A model generated the notes under the pieces. It saw only the letters and a program-made list of their open reading frames with translations. It was not told the DNA's origin and ran no database searches. DNA of 32,283 bases from positions 32,501 to 64,783 of the forward strand of contig NZ_QTNQ01000018.1 in the NCBI RefSeq assembly GCF_018424695.1, given 5' to 3'. Positions 9,565 to 17,109 of the stretch are shown piece by piece. Position numbers and translations under genes: made by a program. Numbering within the stretch: position 1 is the stretch's first letter; each line of letters begins with the position of its first letter. This stretch comes from Vannielia litorea. GTDB taxonomy: Bacteria > Pseudomonadota > Alphaproteobacteria > Rhodobacterales > Rhodobacteraceae.

Positions 9565-9753
9565 TCACTCTTTGTCTCGGGCCCTAATCCAACGTGCCGC
9601 GCTAAGTACGAACACGAGCGACAAGAGCAGGCCCGGCAATTTCACAGCTTGCAAATGCTGTGGCGCGGGTTCGATCCAATCGGTCACCGCGCTCCAACCC
9701 ATCTGGATCGCGATTGCTAGACAGACGATCAAAGCCAGCCCGAGAAGTCTCAT
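9565..9753 (-). CDS. Small two-helix membrane protein inside the cox operon (hypothetical)
   Basis: The frame encodes 62 residues. A hydrophobic stretch at about 3-22 ([18 protein letters not shown]) and another at about 39-53 ([15 protein letters not shown]) are separated by a short polar loop, and the C-terminus is basic and charged (RWIRARDKE). It fits the 246-bp gap between coxS and coxL, starts 14 bp after the coxS stop and lies on the same strand. The Shine-Dalgarno is weak (GAGGGCGG). I do not recognise the family. A membrane anchor or assembly role for the enzyme is only a guess from position. Confidence 0.5.
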   Translation of the reverse strand: MRLLGLALIVCLAIAIQMGWSAVTDWIEPAPQHLQAVKLPGLLLSLVFVLSAARWIRARDKE

Positions 9754-9767
9754 CCGCCCTCGCTACC

Positions 9768-10253
<486 letters not shown>

Positions 10254-10308
10254 TGCAATCCTCCCTTATTGGTAATTCCTGGCTTGTTTTCGCTTGGGTC
10301 GGGGAGGG

Positions 10309-10827
10309 TCAGCTGCCGGTCAGGCGCTTGAGCCACCCTTTCTTTTCTGTCGGCGCATCTTCCGCCGGATCTTCCTCGCCCTCGGGCGGGCCCTCGATGG
10401 CCGTCTGGAAGTTCTGGAAGAACTGGTCGGCCATCTTCTTGGCGAAGCCGTCGATGATGCGGCTGCCGAGTTGGGCCAGCTTGCCCCCCACCTTCGCCTC
10501 GACCTTATAGGTCAGCTCGGTGCCTTCGGGCACTTCCTTGAGTTCCACATCGGCGCCGCCCTTGGCAAAGCCTGCCGCGCCACCTTTGCCCTCGCCCGAG
10601 ATCGTCAGGCTGTGCGGCTCGTTCATCTCCGAAAGCGTAACGGCGCCCTTGAAGGTGGCCTTAACCGGCCCGACCTTCTGGACCACGGTGGCTTCGAAGC
10701 CCTCTTCGGGAGAGCCCGACATCTCGGTGCAACCCGGCACGCAGGCCTTGAGGACGTCGGGATCGAGAAGCCCTTTCCACACAGTTTGCGGATCGGCCTT
10801 GATCACGCGGCTGTCGCTGAGTTCCAT
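10309..10827 (-). CDS. coxG: CoxG-like SRPBCC protein (CO dehydrogenase subunit G family)
   Basis: The 172-residue protein has an N-terminal SRPBCC/START-like fold (about 1-145) with family segments such as GCTEM near 32 and GGKLAQLGSRIIDG near 113-126. In CO dehydrogenase systems CoxG helps attach the enzyme to the membrane or handle a hydrophobic ligand. This copy ends in an acidic linker (EGEEDPAEDAP) and a short basic-aromatic tail (KKGWLKRLTGS) rather than a transmembrane helix. It is the first gene of the operon, 55 bp ahead of coxS. GGGAGG lies upstream of the start. Confidence 0.88.
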   Translation of the reverse strand: MELSDSRVIKADPQTVWKGLLDPDVLKACVPGCTEMSGSPEEGFEATVVQKVGPVKATFKGAVTLSEMNEPHSLTISGEGKGGAAGFAKGGADVELKEVPEGTELTYKVEAKVGGKLAQLGSRIIDGFAKKMADQFFQNFQTAIEGPPEGEEDPAEDAPTEKKGWLKRLTGS

Positions 10828-10992
10828 GAATCACCTCCCTCGATTGATGAAGACCCTAGGAAGGGCGCGCCGCCGCGCCTATTCGACCAAAGGCTTGGTC
10901 CGGGTTTCACGGTGCGTTTTCGGGGGGGAGTGTCACCCGCCCCCGACCAATTGGCAAGTGACTGCCGCGCCAGGCTTGGCTAGTCTCGTGTC
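10828..10992. promoter_or_regulatory. Divergent promoter region between coxG and the response regulator gene
   Basis: This 165-bp gap separates divergent genes and must drive both. It holds the inverted repeat GACCAA-AGGC-TTGGTC (10885-10900) and a second GACCAATTGG (10945-10954) containing the palindrome CCAATTGG. A third inverted repeat, TCGGGGG at 10920-10926 with CCCCCGA at 10940-10946, surrounds GTGTCAC. The twice-used GACCAA half-site 60 bp apart is a candidate binding site for the adjacent LuxR-type regulator. No clear -35/-10 pair was assigned. Confidence 0.45.
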
Positions 10993-11691
10993 ATGGAAAA
11001 AATGGATCGCGATACCCCTGCCGACGCGTTCACCGGATGGGCCCTGGTGGTGGATGACCACCCGCTCTTTTGCGACGCGCTCGTGCTGACACTTACGAGC
11101 GTTGCCGCCTTCCGCGAGGTGCGCACCAGCGACAGGCTGGAGGTTGCCCTGTCGATGCTGGGCGAAAGCCTGCCAGATCTCGTTGTGCTTGATCTCAACC
11201 TGCCCGACGTCTCGGGGCTCGATGGGTTGATCCGCCTCAAGGCGGCGGCCCGTGGCGTGCCGGTCATCGTGGCCTCCTCGATGGCCGAGAATCAGGTGAT
11301 TTCGGCGGCCCTCAAAGCAGGCGCTTCGGGCTTTGTGCCCAAGCACAGCCCACGCAGCACTTTCCGAGAGGCCCTGGCGGCGGTTGCGCGCGGAGAAACC
11401 TACCTGCCCGCCGATTTCGTCGAGGCCGAGGGTGAAGAGGGAGATGCAGGCGATGCTGTGGAGCGGCTCTCGACGCTGACGGCGCAGCAGTCCCGCATCC
11501 TTCAGCTTATCTGCCAGGGCAAGCTGAACAAGCAGATCGCCTATGATCTCGACATTGCCGAGACGACGGTGAAGGCCCATGTCACCGCCATCATGCGCAA
11601 ACTTGGGGTCCAGAGCCGGACACAGGCCGTGCTCGTGGCCGGGCAGGCCAGATTCTCGGCCGTATTGCCAAGCGCGCCGGTCTCCTCCTAA
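10993..11691 (+). CDS. LuxR/NarL-family response regulator
   Basis: The 232-residue protein has a receiver domain (about 16-135) followed by a LuxR-type helix-turn-helix (about 162-222). Receiver residues are complete: acidic pair D21/D22, phosphoacceptor D67 (VVLDLNLPD), S95 and K117 (FVPKHSP). The HTH includes LTAQQSRILQLICQGKLNKQ and the recognition part AETTVKAHVTAIMRKLGV. It is a DNA-binding output for a two-component pathway, with the hybrid kinase two genes downstream as the obvious partner. There is no strong Shine-Dalgarno; ATG at 11002 is an alternative start. The divergent cox operon is a plausible target. Confidence 0.92.
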   Translation: MEKMDRDTPADAFTGWALVVDDHPLFCDALVLTLTSVAAFREVRTSDRLEVALSMLGESLPDLVVLDLNLPDVSGLDGLIRLKAAARGVPVIVASSMAENQVISAALKAGASGFVPKHSPRSTFREALAAVARGETYLPADFVEAEGEEGDAGDAVERLSTLTAQQSRILQLICQGKLNKQIAYDLDIAETTVKAHVTAIMRKLGVQSRTQAVLVAGQARFSAVLPSAPVSS

Positions 11692-11748
11692 ATTGATTCG
11701 CCGTCGGCGTGGAGCTTTGAGCCATGCCGACACGCGGGAGGAGCCATT

Positions 11749-12921
11749 GTGAACCGGACCAGTGACGCCCAAAGGCGCCATGCCCTGCTGCACCTCGGGC
11801 CGCAGGTTTCCGAAGCTTTTGCGACTGATCCTGATCCCGTGTCGGTGCTGGCCGAAGAGCTTGGCCCTGGCCCATTCGCACTCGTCTGCCTGTTCGTGAG
11901 CCCTGCGGGTGACTTTCATGAAATTGTTTCGGCGGCCCATGGGCGGTTCGGAGGGGCGCAAGTCATGGCCTGCACTACGGCTGGCGAGATAGGCCGGGCG
12001 GGATACGTGGAAGGGCGGGTCGTCGCCGTAGGGTTTCCGACCGGCACATTCTCAACCGCCGCAGTGATGATCGAAGAGTTGAGCCGTCACGACTCGCAGG
12101 CCTTCGCGGACAGGCTGGTGCGTGAGCGGCTTGCCCTGGCCGAAAGTGCGCCTGATCGTCCCAACGCCTTCGCTTTCCTTCTCGTCGACGGGTTGTCTCT
12201 GAAGGAAGATATCCTCGCCGCCGCACTATCGCCCGCGCTGGGTGGCATTCCAATGTTTGGCGGCTCAGCGGGCGACGGGGTGGATTTTGCCAACACCCGT
12301 GTCGCATTGAATGGTGTCGTCGCCCAGGATGCTGCCGTTCTGGCGCTTGTGCGCACCGCGCTCCCGATTCGTGTCTTCTCGATCGATCATCTTCTGCCGA
12401 CTGAAAACCGGATGGTGGTAACCGAGGCAGACCCGAACGCCCGGATCGTCAAATCCATAAACGCCGAACCTGCCGCGCGAGAATATGCGCGCATCGTCGG
12501 CAAGGATCCCGAGCAGCTTGATACCTTCACTTTCGCGGCCCACCCGGTGGTGGTGCGCATCGGTGGGGAGCATCATGTGCGTGCCATTCAGCGCGTGACG
12601 GAGGCTGGCGAGCTACAGTTCTTTTCCGCGATCGACGAGGGGATGGTTCTGACCGTCGCGGAGAAGCAGGATATCGTCAGTCACCTGGAGGCCGAGCTGA
12701 CGGCCTTGGCCACAGAGGAGACCCCGCTTTCGATTCTGGGCTGTGACTGCTTGCTTCGGCGCATCGAGGCAGAACAGGCGCAGGTTGCGCGCGGTGTGTC
12801 CGATACGCTGTCGCGTCACAGGGTTGCAGGCTTCTCTACCTACGGTGAGCAATTCGGGCCACTGCACGTGAACCAGACAATGACAGGGGTTGCCTTCTAT
12901 TCGCCCGAAGAGGTGACCTAG
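11749..12921 (+). CDS. FIST-domain signal-sensing protein
   Basis: The product is 390 residues. It starts with GTG, supported by GGGAGGAG six bases upstream. The N-terminal FIST domain (about 25-220) shows features such as ACTTAGEIG at about 71-79 and FGGSAGDG near 171-178, and a FIST_C domain follows (about 225-375). No membrane segment or signal peptide is visible, so it is cytoplasmic. FIST domains are predicted ligand sensors found in signalling proteins. It ends 3 bp before the histidine kinase start, so the two are translationally linked and probably act together, perhaps with FIST as the detachable sensor of the kinase. The ligand is unknown. Confidence 0.88.
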   Translation: MNRTSDAQRRHALLHLGPQVSEAFATDPDPVSVLAEELGPGPFALVCLFVSPAGDFHEIVSAAHGRFGGAQVMACTTAGEIGRAGYVEGRVVAVGFPTGTFSTAAVMIEELSRHDSQAFADRLVRERLALAESAPDRPNAFAFLLVDGLSLKEDILAAALSPALGGIPMFGGSAGDGVDFANTRVALNGVVAQDAAVLALVRTALPIRVFSIDHLLPTENRMVVTEADPNARIVKSINAEPAAREYARIVGKDPEQLDTFTFAAHPVVVRIGGEHHVRAIQRVTEAGELQFFSAIDEGMVLTVAEKQDIVSHLEAELTALATEETPLSILGCDCLLRRIEAEQAQVARGVSDTLSRHRVAGFSTYGEQFGPLHVNQTMTGVAFYSPEEVT

Positions 12922-12924
12922 GGC

Positions 12925-15102
12925 ATGTTGGTCAATCCCGAAGACAGCCTCGAGCGTCAGAACGAGAAGCTGCTGCAAATCGTCGATTCCCTCATGCGCC
13001 GGGTCGAGCAGAAGAACGAGGAGAGCGGTCTCGCCTACGCCCAGTTCGAGCGGGCGGCCCTGCTGGAGGCGCAGGTCCGCGAGCGCACCATGCAGCTCGA
13101 GCGGGCGCTGGACCTGTTGCAGGCGTCCAATGCCAGCCTCGCCAGCGCCAACAGCTCTGCCGAAGCTGCACGCTCCAACCTTGCGGATGCGATCGAGACG
13201 GTGGCCGAGGGGTTTGCCCTGTTCGACGCCTCTGAAAAGCTGGTTCTTGCCAACAGCCGTTTCTGCAAGGCGCTTTCTGACGTCAAGCCAAGGCTCGTGG
13301 AGGGCCTGAGTTTTGCCGACTACGTGCGGCTCGTCGCCGAGAGCAGGGATTTTGCCCTACCTGCGTCCGAGAGTGCAGATGACTGGTGCGCAAAACGGAT
13401 GCGCCGCCACCGCGACCCGCATTCGGTGTTCAACGTGGCGCTGGCGCGGGACCGTTGGCTTCAGGTGTCCGAGCACCGGACCGCATCGGGCGGCACGGTG
13501 ATCCTGCAAACGGATGTCACGGCGATTTTCCGGGCCGAGCGCCGAGAACGCGAGCGCCTGCAACACGGCCACGCGCAGATGTTGCAGGCTACGCTCGATC
13601 ACCTCACCCAAGGTGTTGCCATTTTCGATGCACAAGCTCGCCTCGTGGGCTGGAATGATCGGCTGGGGGAGCTTTTTGATGTCGACCTTCCCGAAGAACT
13701 GCTCGGTGCAGGCTTCGTGGAGATCAGTAGCCAGCTTGGCACGCAGGCCCAGTTTTCCGACGGGCTGACACTCGACAACCTCATTGAGTGGGCCGCGCGC
13801 CGGAACAGGCGCGCGCCGCTGAGCTTCGAACTGAAAACGTCCAGCGCCCGGATGCTTCAGGGGTTCGCCCAGGAGATGCCGGACCGCGGCTTCGTTGTGT
13901 CCTTCACAGATGTCACCGCCGAACGGCAGGCGGCGAAGGACCTGAAGGACATCAACGAACTGCTTGAGCAGCGAGTGGAAGAGCGCACCCTTGAGCTGGA
14001 AGACGCGCTGAAGGAGGCCGAACGGGCGAATACGTCCAAATCTCGTTTCGTCGCAGCCGCCAGTCATGACCTGATGCAGCCGCTCTCCGCCGCCAAGCTC
14101 TTCCTGTCATCTTTGGCGGAGGCGGCGGGCGAGGGGCGTCCGGCTGAGCTCGCCGACAAAACTGCCCAGGCGCTGGGCAATGTGGAAGAGATCATCACCG
14201 CCCTGCTGGATATCTCGAAGCTCGACCTCGGTCGCGCCAGTTTCGAGGTGCAACCAGTTCCATTGCGGGCCATCTTCGAGCCGCTGCGCCACCAGATAGA
14301 GCCGCTGGCCCGGGCCAAGGGGTTGCGCCTGCGTATTGTCGACAGCGAGCAGACCGTGAGGTCGGACCCGGCCTTCCTGCGCCGTATCTTGCAGAACTTG
14401 CTCACGAACGCTGTCAACTACACCGACCGGGGCAAGGTGGTGCTCGGGGTGCGCAGAAATGGCGGCTCCGCGCGGATTGAGGTGTGGGACACGGGCCGCG
14501 GTATCCCCGAGAAAGACCAGTCCCTGGTGTTTCAGGAGTTCCGGCGGCTGGGGGATGGCGGAGGCGACGGGCTCGGGCTGGGCCTGGCCATTGTAGAGCG
14601 GGCTTGCAAGGGGCTGGGGCATCCGCTTTCGCTCTGGTCTGCGCCGGGGCAGGGCAGTTGCTTTGCGCTGAACGTGCCCCTTGCAAAACGCGCGAGCACG
14701 CCCCTGTCACGCCAGGTGCAGGCCGAGCCGGACCTGAGAGAGAAGGCCCCGCTGGTGCTGTTGGTGGAAAACGATGCGGCCCTGGCGCGTGCGATCGGCA
14801 TGATGATCGAGGGCTGGGGGGCCCACGTGCTGCACGCGCATAACGCCGAAGAGGCGCTGGAGTTGCTCGCCGAGGTGCAGCTCAAGCCCGATGCGCTGCT
14901 TCTCGATGAGCAGCTCGGGCGCGGCATGACGGGCACCGAATTGTATGGCCTGCTCTCGGGGCGCTTCGGGCGGCTTCCGGCCAAGGTCATCTCGGCTGAC
15001 CGCTCCCGGCAGTTGCGGGAGGCCTGCGCCACGCTCGGCCTCGAACTTCTGGGCAAGCCGATAGACCGCGAGCGGATCGGCGCATTTCTCGCAGGGCTCT
15101 AG
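12925..15102 (+). CDS. Hybrid sensor histidine kinase with PAS domains and C-terminal receiver
   Basis: The 725-residue protein is soluble, with no transmembrane helix. Order: coiled coil (about 1-90), PAS (about 91-200), second PAS (about 215-330), coiled coil (about 335-375), HisKA with H381 in SHDLMQPLSAAKLF, HATPase with N box (NLLTNAVNYTDRG), G1 box (DTGRGIP) and G2 box (GLGLGLAIV), then a receiver (about 611-725). The receiver has E615/D617 as the acidic pocket, phosphoacceptor D661 and K711. The receiver signature DEQLGRGMTG and the H box resemble soluble kinases of the NahK/ErcS' type, from memory. Its neighbours are the FIST protein just upstream and the LuxR regulator, so a signal from FIST/PAS to D67 of the regulator is the simplest model. 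Confidence 0.93.
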   Translation: MLVNPEDSLERQNEKLLQIVDSLMRRVEQKNEESGLAYAQFERAALLEAQVRERTMQLERALDLLQASNASLASANSSAEAARSNLADAIETVAEGFALFDASEKLVLANSRFCKALSDVKPRLVEGLSFADYVRLVAESRDFALPASESADDWCAKRMRRHRDPHSVFNVALARDRWLQVSEHRTASGGTVILQTDVTAIFRAERRERERLQHGHAQMLQATLDHLTQGVAIFDAQARLVGWNDRLGELFDVDLPEELLGAGFVEISSQLGTQAQFSDGLTLDNLIEWAARRNRRAPLSFELKTSSARMLQGFAQEMPDRGFVVSFTDVTAERQAAKDLKDINELLEQRVEERTLELEDALKEAERANTSKSRFVAAASHDLMQPLSAAKLFLSSLAEAAGEGRPAELADKTAQALGNVEEIITALLDISKLDLGRASFEVQPVPLRAIFEPLRHQIEPLARAKGLRLRIVDSEQTVRSDPAFLRRILQNLLTNAVNYTDRGKVVLGVRRNGGSARIEVWDTGRGIPEKDQSLVFQEFRRLGDGGGDGLGLGLAIVERACKGLGHPLSLWSAPGQGSCFALNVPLAKRASTPLSRQVQAEPDLREKAPLVLLVENDAALARAIGMMIEGWGAHVLHAHNAEEALELLAEVQLKPDALLLDEQLGRGMTGTELYGLLSGRFGRLPAKVISADRSRQLREACATLGLELLGKPIDRERIGAFLAGL

Positions 15103-15109
15103 GCGCCCC

Positions 15110-15137
15110 TTGTCAAATGCAATAATTTGAATATATA
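15110..15137 (+). promoter_or_regulatory. Promoter with SqrR/BigR-like operator for the sulfide operon
   Basis: TTGTCA (15110-15115) and TATATA (15132-15137) are 16 bp apart and resemble a sigma-70 promoter. Between them lies an inverted repeat, CAAAT at 15114-15118 with ATTTG at 15125-15129. ATGC-N8-GAAT (15117-15132) differs by one base from the ATTC-N8-GAAT pattern I recall for the sulfide repressor SqrR. The downstream genes are exactly those controlled by SqrR/BigR repressors elsewhere. No ArsR-type repressor gene is in the window. Confidence 0.5.
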
Positions 15138-15205
15138 GACATCAACGAACAGGACGGCGCCTGCCCTGCGAATGTGCAGCGCCCAGAATCGGAGACGTCG
15201 AACCA

Positions 15206-15637
15206 ATGGAAACAGAGTTCACACCCTATGCATCGCTGGGCGGAGGGCTGCTGATCGGGCTGGCCGCCGTGATGCTCATGGCCACCCTTGGCCGCATCTT
15301 CGGGGCCACCGGCCTGCTCGCGGGCTTCATCCAGCCCGACAGCTCCTCAGAGTTCTCATGGCGCGCCGCGCTGCTCGCAGGCATGGTCTCGGGCCCCGCG
15401 CTCTACCTGGCTTTCACCGGCAACTGGCCCGACATCCAGGTGCCCGTCTCCACGCCGATGCTGGCGCTGGGCGGGCTGATCGTGGGCCTTGGCGTCACCT
15501 ACGGCGCGGGGTGCACCTCGGGCCATGGCGTCTGCGGCATGGCTCGGCTCTCGCCGCGCTCGATCGTGGCCACCCTCTCCTTCATGGCGGGCACGGCGGC
15601 GACCGTTTACGTCATCCGCCACGTGATCGGAGGCTGA
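15206..15637 (+). CDS. pmpA: YeeE/YedE-family sulfur transport protein, first half (PmpA-like)
   Basis: The 143-residue membrane protein has about four hydrophobic segments. The family signature [12 protein letters not shown] includes C103 and C110, the cysteines thought to pass thiosulfate or sulfane sulfur through the pore in the TsuA relatives. It is half the size of full-length YeeE proteins and is paired with the next gene, 4 bp downstream, which supplies the other half. Sulfane sulfur uptake at the inner membrane is inferred. The gene opens the operon after the candidate promoter. Confidence 0.88.
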   Translation: METEFTPYASLGGGLLIGLAAVMLMATLGRIFGATGLLAGFIQPDSSSEFSWRAALLAGMVSGPALYLAFTGNWPDIQVPVSTPMLALGGLIVGLGVTYGAGCTSGHGVCGMARLSPRSIVATLSFMAGTAATVYVIRHVIGG

Positions 15638-15641
15638 ACAG

Positions 15642-16088
15642 ATGAAGAAGCACATTGCCATCTACCTCATCGGCCTGATTTTCGGCCTCGGCATCTCGAT
15701 CTCCGGCATGGCCAACCCGGCCAAGGTGATCAACTTTTTCGACGTTGCCGGCACGTGGGATCCGAGCCTGATCTTCGTGATGGGCGGTGCCGTGACCGTG
15801 GCCTTCATCGGCTACCGGATCGTCTTCCGCCAACCCTCCCCGCTCTGGGGCAAGGGTTTCAGCCTCCCCGGCACGCGCCAGATCGACGCGCGCCTCATCG
15901 GCGGCAGCCTGGTCTTCGGCATCGGCTGGGGCATCGCGGGCTTCTGCCCCGGCGGTGCGCTGCCCGCGCTGGGCACCGGCCGCACCGAGGTCATTATCTT
16001 CGTCGTTGCCCTGGTGGCAGGCATCCTGCTCGCCAAACAGCTGCAAAAACTCACCGCGCGAAAGAAACCCGAGGCGGCAAGGGCCTGA
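15642..16088 (+). CDS. pmpB: YeeE/YedE-family sulfur transport protein, second half (PmpB-like, DUF6691)
   Basis: The 148-residue membrane protein has four to five hydrophobic segments and a basic tail. The signature GWGIAGFCPGGALPALGTG contains C102, the counterpart of the conserved cysteine in the second half of YeeE proteins. With the preceding gene it should form a complete two-part transporter, as in BigR-controlled clusters (bigR, blh, pmpA, pmpB). The start ATG follows the pmpA stop by 4 bp. Confidence 0.88.
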   Translation: MKKHIAIYLIGLIFGLGISISGMANPAKVINFFDVAGTWDPSLIFVMGGAVTVAFIGYRIVFRQPSPLWGKGFSLPGTRQIDARLIGGSLVFGIGWGIAGFCPGGALPALGTGRTEVIIFVVALVAGILLAKQLQKLTARKKPEAARA

Positions 16089-16117
16089 GCGCCCGCCCGC
16101 CCGAAATGGAGGTTCAC

Positions 16118-17002
16118 ATGAGCGACTATCCAATCGACACCACCGTCAAACCCGAGGTCGAAGCCTTCTTCGACCCGGCCACCAACACCATCTCCTACGT
16201 GGTCAAGGACCCGTCGAGCAATCATTGCGCCATCGTCGATAGCGTGATGGACATCGACTACGCTGCCGGGCGTATCACCTATGACAATGCTGACGAGATC
16301 ATCGCCTACGTCCAGAAGAACGACCTTACGGTAGACTGGCTGATCGAAACGCACGTTCACGCCGACCACCTCTCGGCTGCGCCCTACATCCAGCAGAAGC
16401 TGGGCGGCAAGATCGGGATCGGAGAGCACATCAAGACGGTGCAGGACACCTTCGGCAAGGTCTTCAACGAGGGCACCGAGTTTCAGCGTGACGGCTCGCA
16501 GTTCGACGCGCTCTTTTCTGATGGAGATACCTACAAGATCGGCGAAATGGATGCCGTGGCCCTCTACACTCCCGGACACACCCCGGCCTGCATGGTGCAT
16601 GTGATCGGTGACGCGGCCTTCGTCGGCGATACGCTCTTCATGCCGGACGGTGGCTCGGCGCGTGCAGACTTCCCCGGCGGCGATGCTGGCGTGCTGTACG
16701 ACAGCATCATGAAGGTGCTCGCCCTGCCCGACGAAATGCGTCTCTTCATGTGCCATGACTACGGCCCCAACGGTCGCGACATCAAGTGGGAGACCACGGT
16801 GGGCGAGGAACGCGAGCACAACATCCATGTCGGCGGAAACAAGACGAAGGAAGACTTCATCAAGTTCCGCACCGAGCGGGATGCCCAGCTCGATATGCCC
16901 AAGCTCATCATTCCCTCTTTGCAGGTCAACATGCGCGCGGGCGAGATCCCGACCGACAAGGACGGCAAACCGATGCTCAAGGTGCCGCTGAACGGCCTTT
17001 GA
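16118..17002 (+). CDS. MBL-fold metallohydrolase, persulfide dioxygenase-like (Blh type)
   Basis: The 294-residue protein has the metallo-beta-lactamase motif THVHADH (78-84), H154 (TPGHTPAC), D171 (FVGDTLF) and H213 (MCHDYG). This set fits the ETHE1/Blh group, where one iron is held by two His and one Asp and persulfide (glutathione or CoA) is oxidised to sulfite. There is no rhodanese domain, unlike fused Blh proteins. The ATG at 16118 is chosen because AATGGAGG precedes it and the family similarity starts there; the longer open frame upstream overlaps pmpB. Cytoplasmic. It should act on persulfide made by the SQR encoded next. Confidence 0.92.
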   Translation: MSDYPIDTTVKPEVEAFFDPATNTISYVVKDPSSNHCAIVDSVMDIDYAAGRITYDNADEIIAYVQKNDLTVDWLIETHVHADHLSAAPYIQQKLGGKIGIGEHIKTVQDTFGKVFNEGTEFQRDGSQFDALFSDGDTYKIGEMDAVALYTPGHTPACMVHVIGDAAFVGDTLFMPDGGSARADFPGGDAGVLYDSIMKVLALPDEMRLFMCHDYGPNGRDIKWETTVGEEREHNIHVGGNKTKEDFIKFRTERDAQLDMPKLIIPSLQVNMRAGEIPTDKDGKPMLKVPLNGL

Positions 17003-17010
17003 CCTGACTT

Positions 17011-17037
17011 TGCGCCGCAGGCCCGCCCTGCGGCGCA
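17011..17037 (+). other. Intercistronic stem-loop
   Basis: A perfect ten-pair stem (TGCGCCGCAG with CTGCGGCGCA) with a seven-base loop lies between the persulfide dioxygenase and SQR genes. It has no T tract, so it is more likely a stability or processing element than a terminator. Confidence 0.55.
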
Positions 17038-17109
17038 CCCCTTCCAACCCCCGTTGCGAGGAGCCCTTTCGGCCTTCTCTCGGCGTCCATTGCCAATGGG
17101 AGGCACCGC

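Noticed and set aside
15755..16117. Upstream extension of the persulfide dioxygenase frame
   Set aside because: It overlaps pmpB out of frame. The ATG at 16118 has a Shine-Dalgarno sequence and begins the family similarity.
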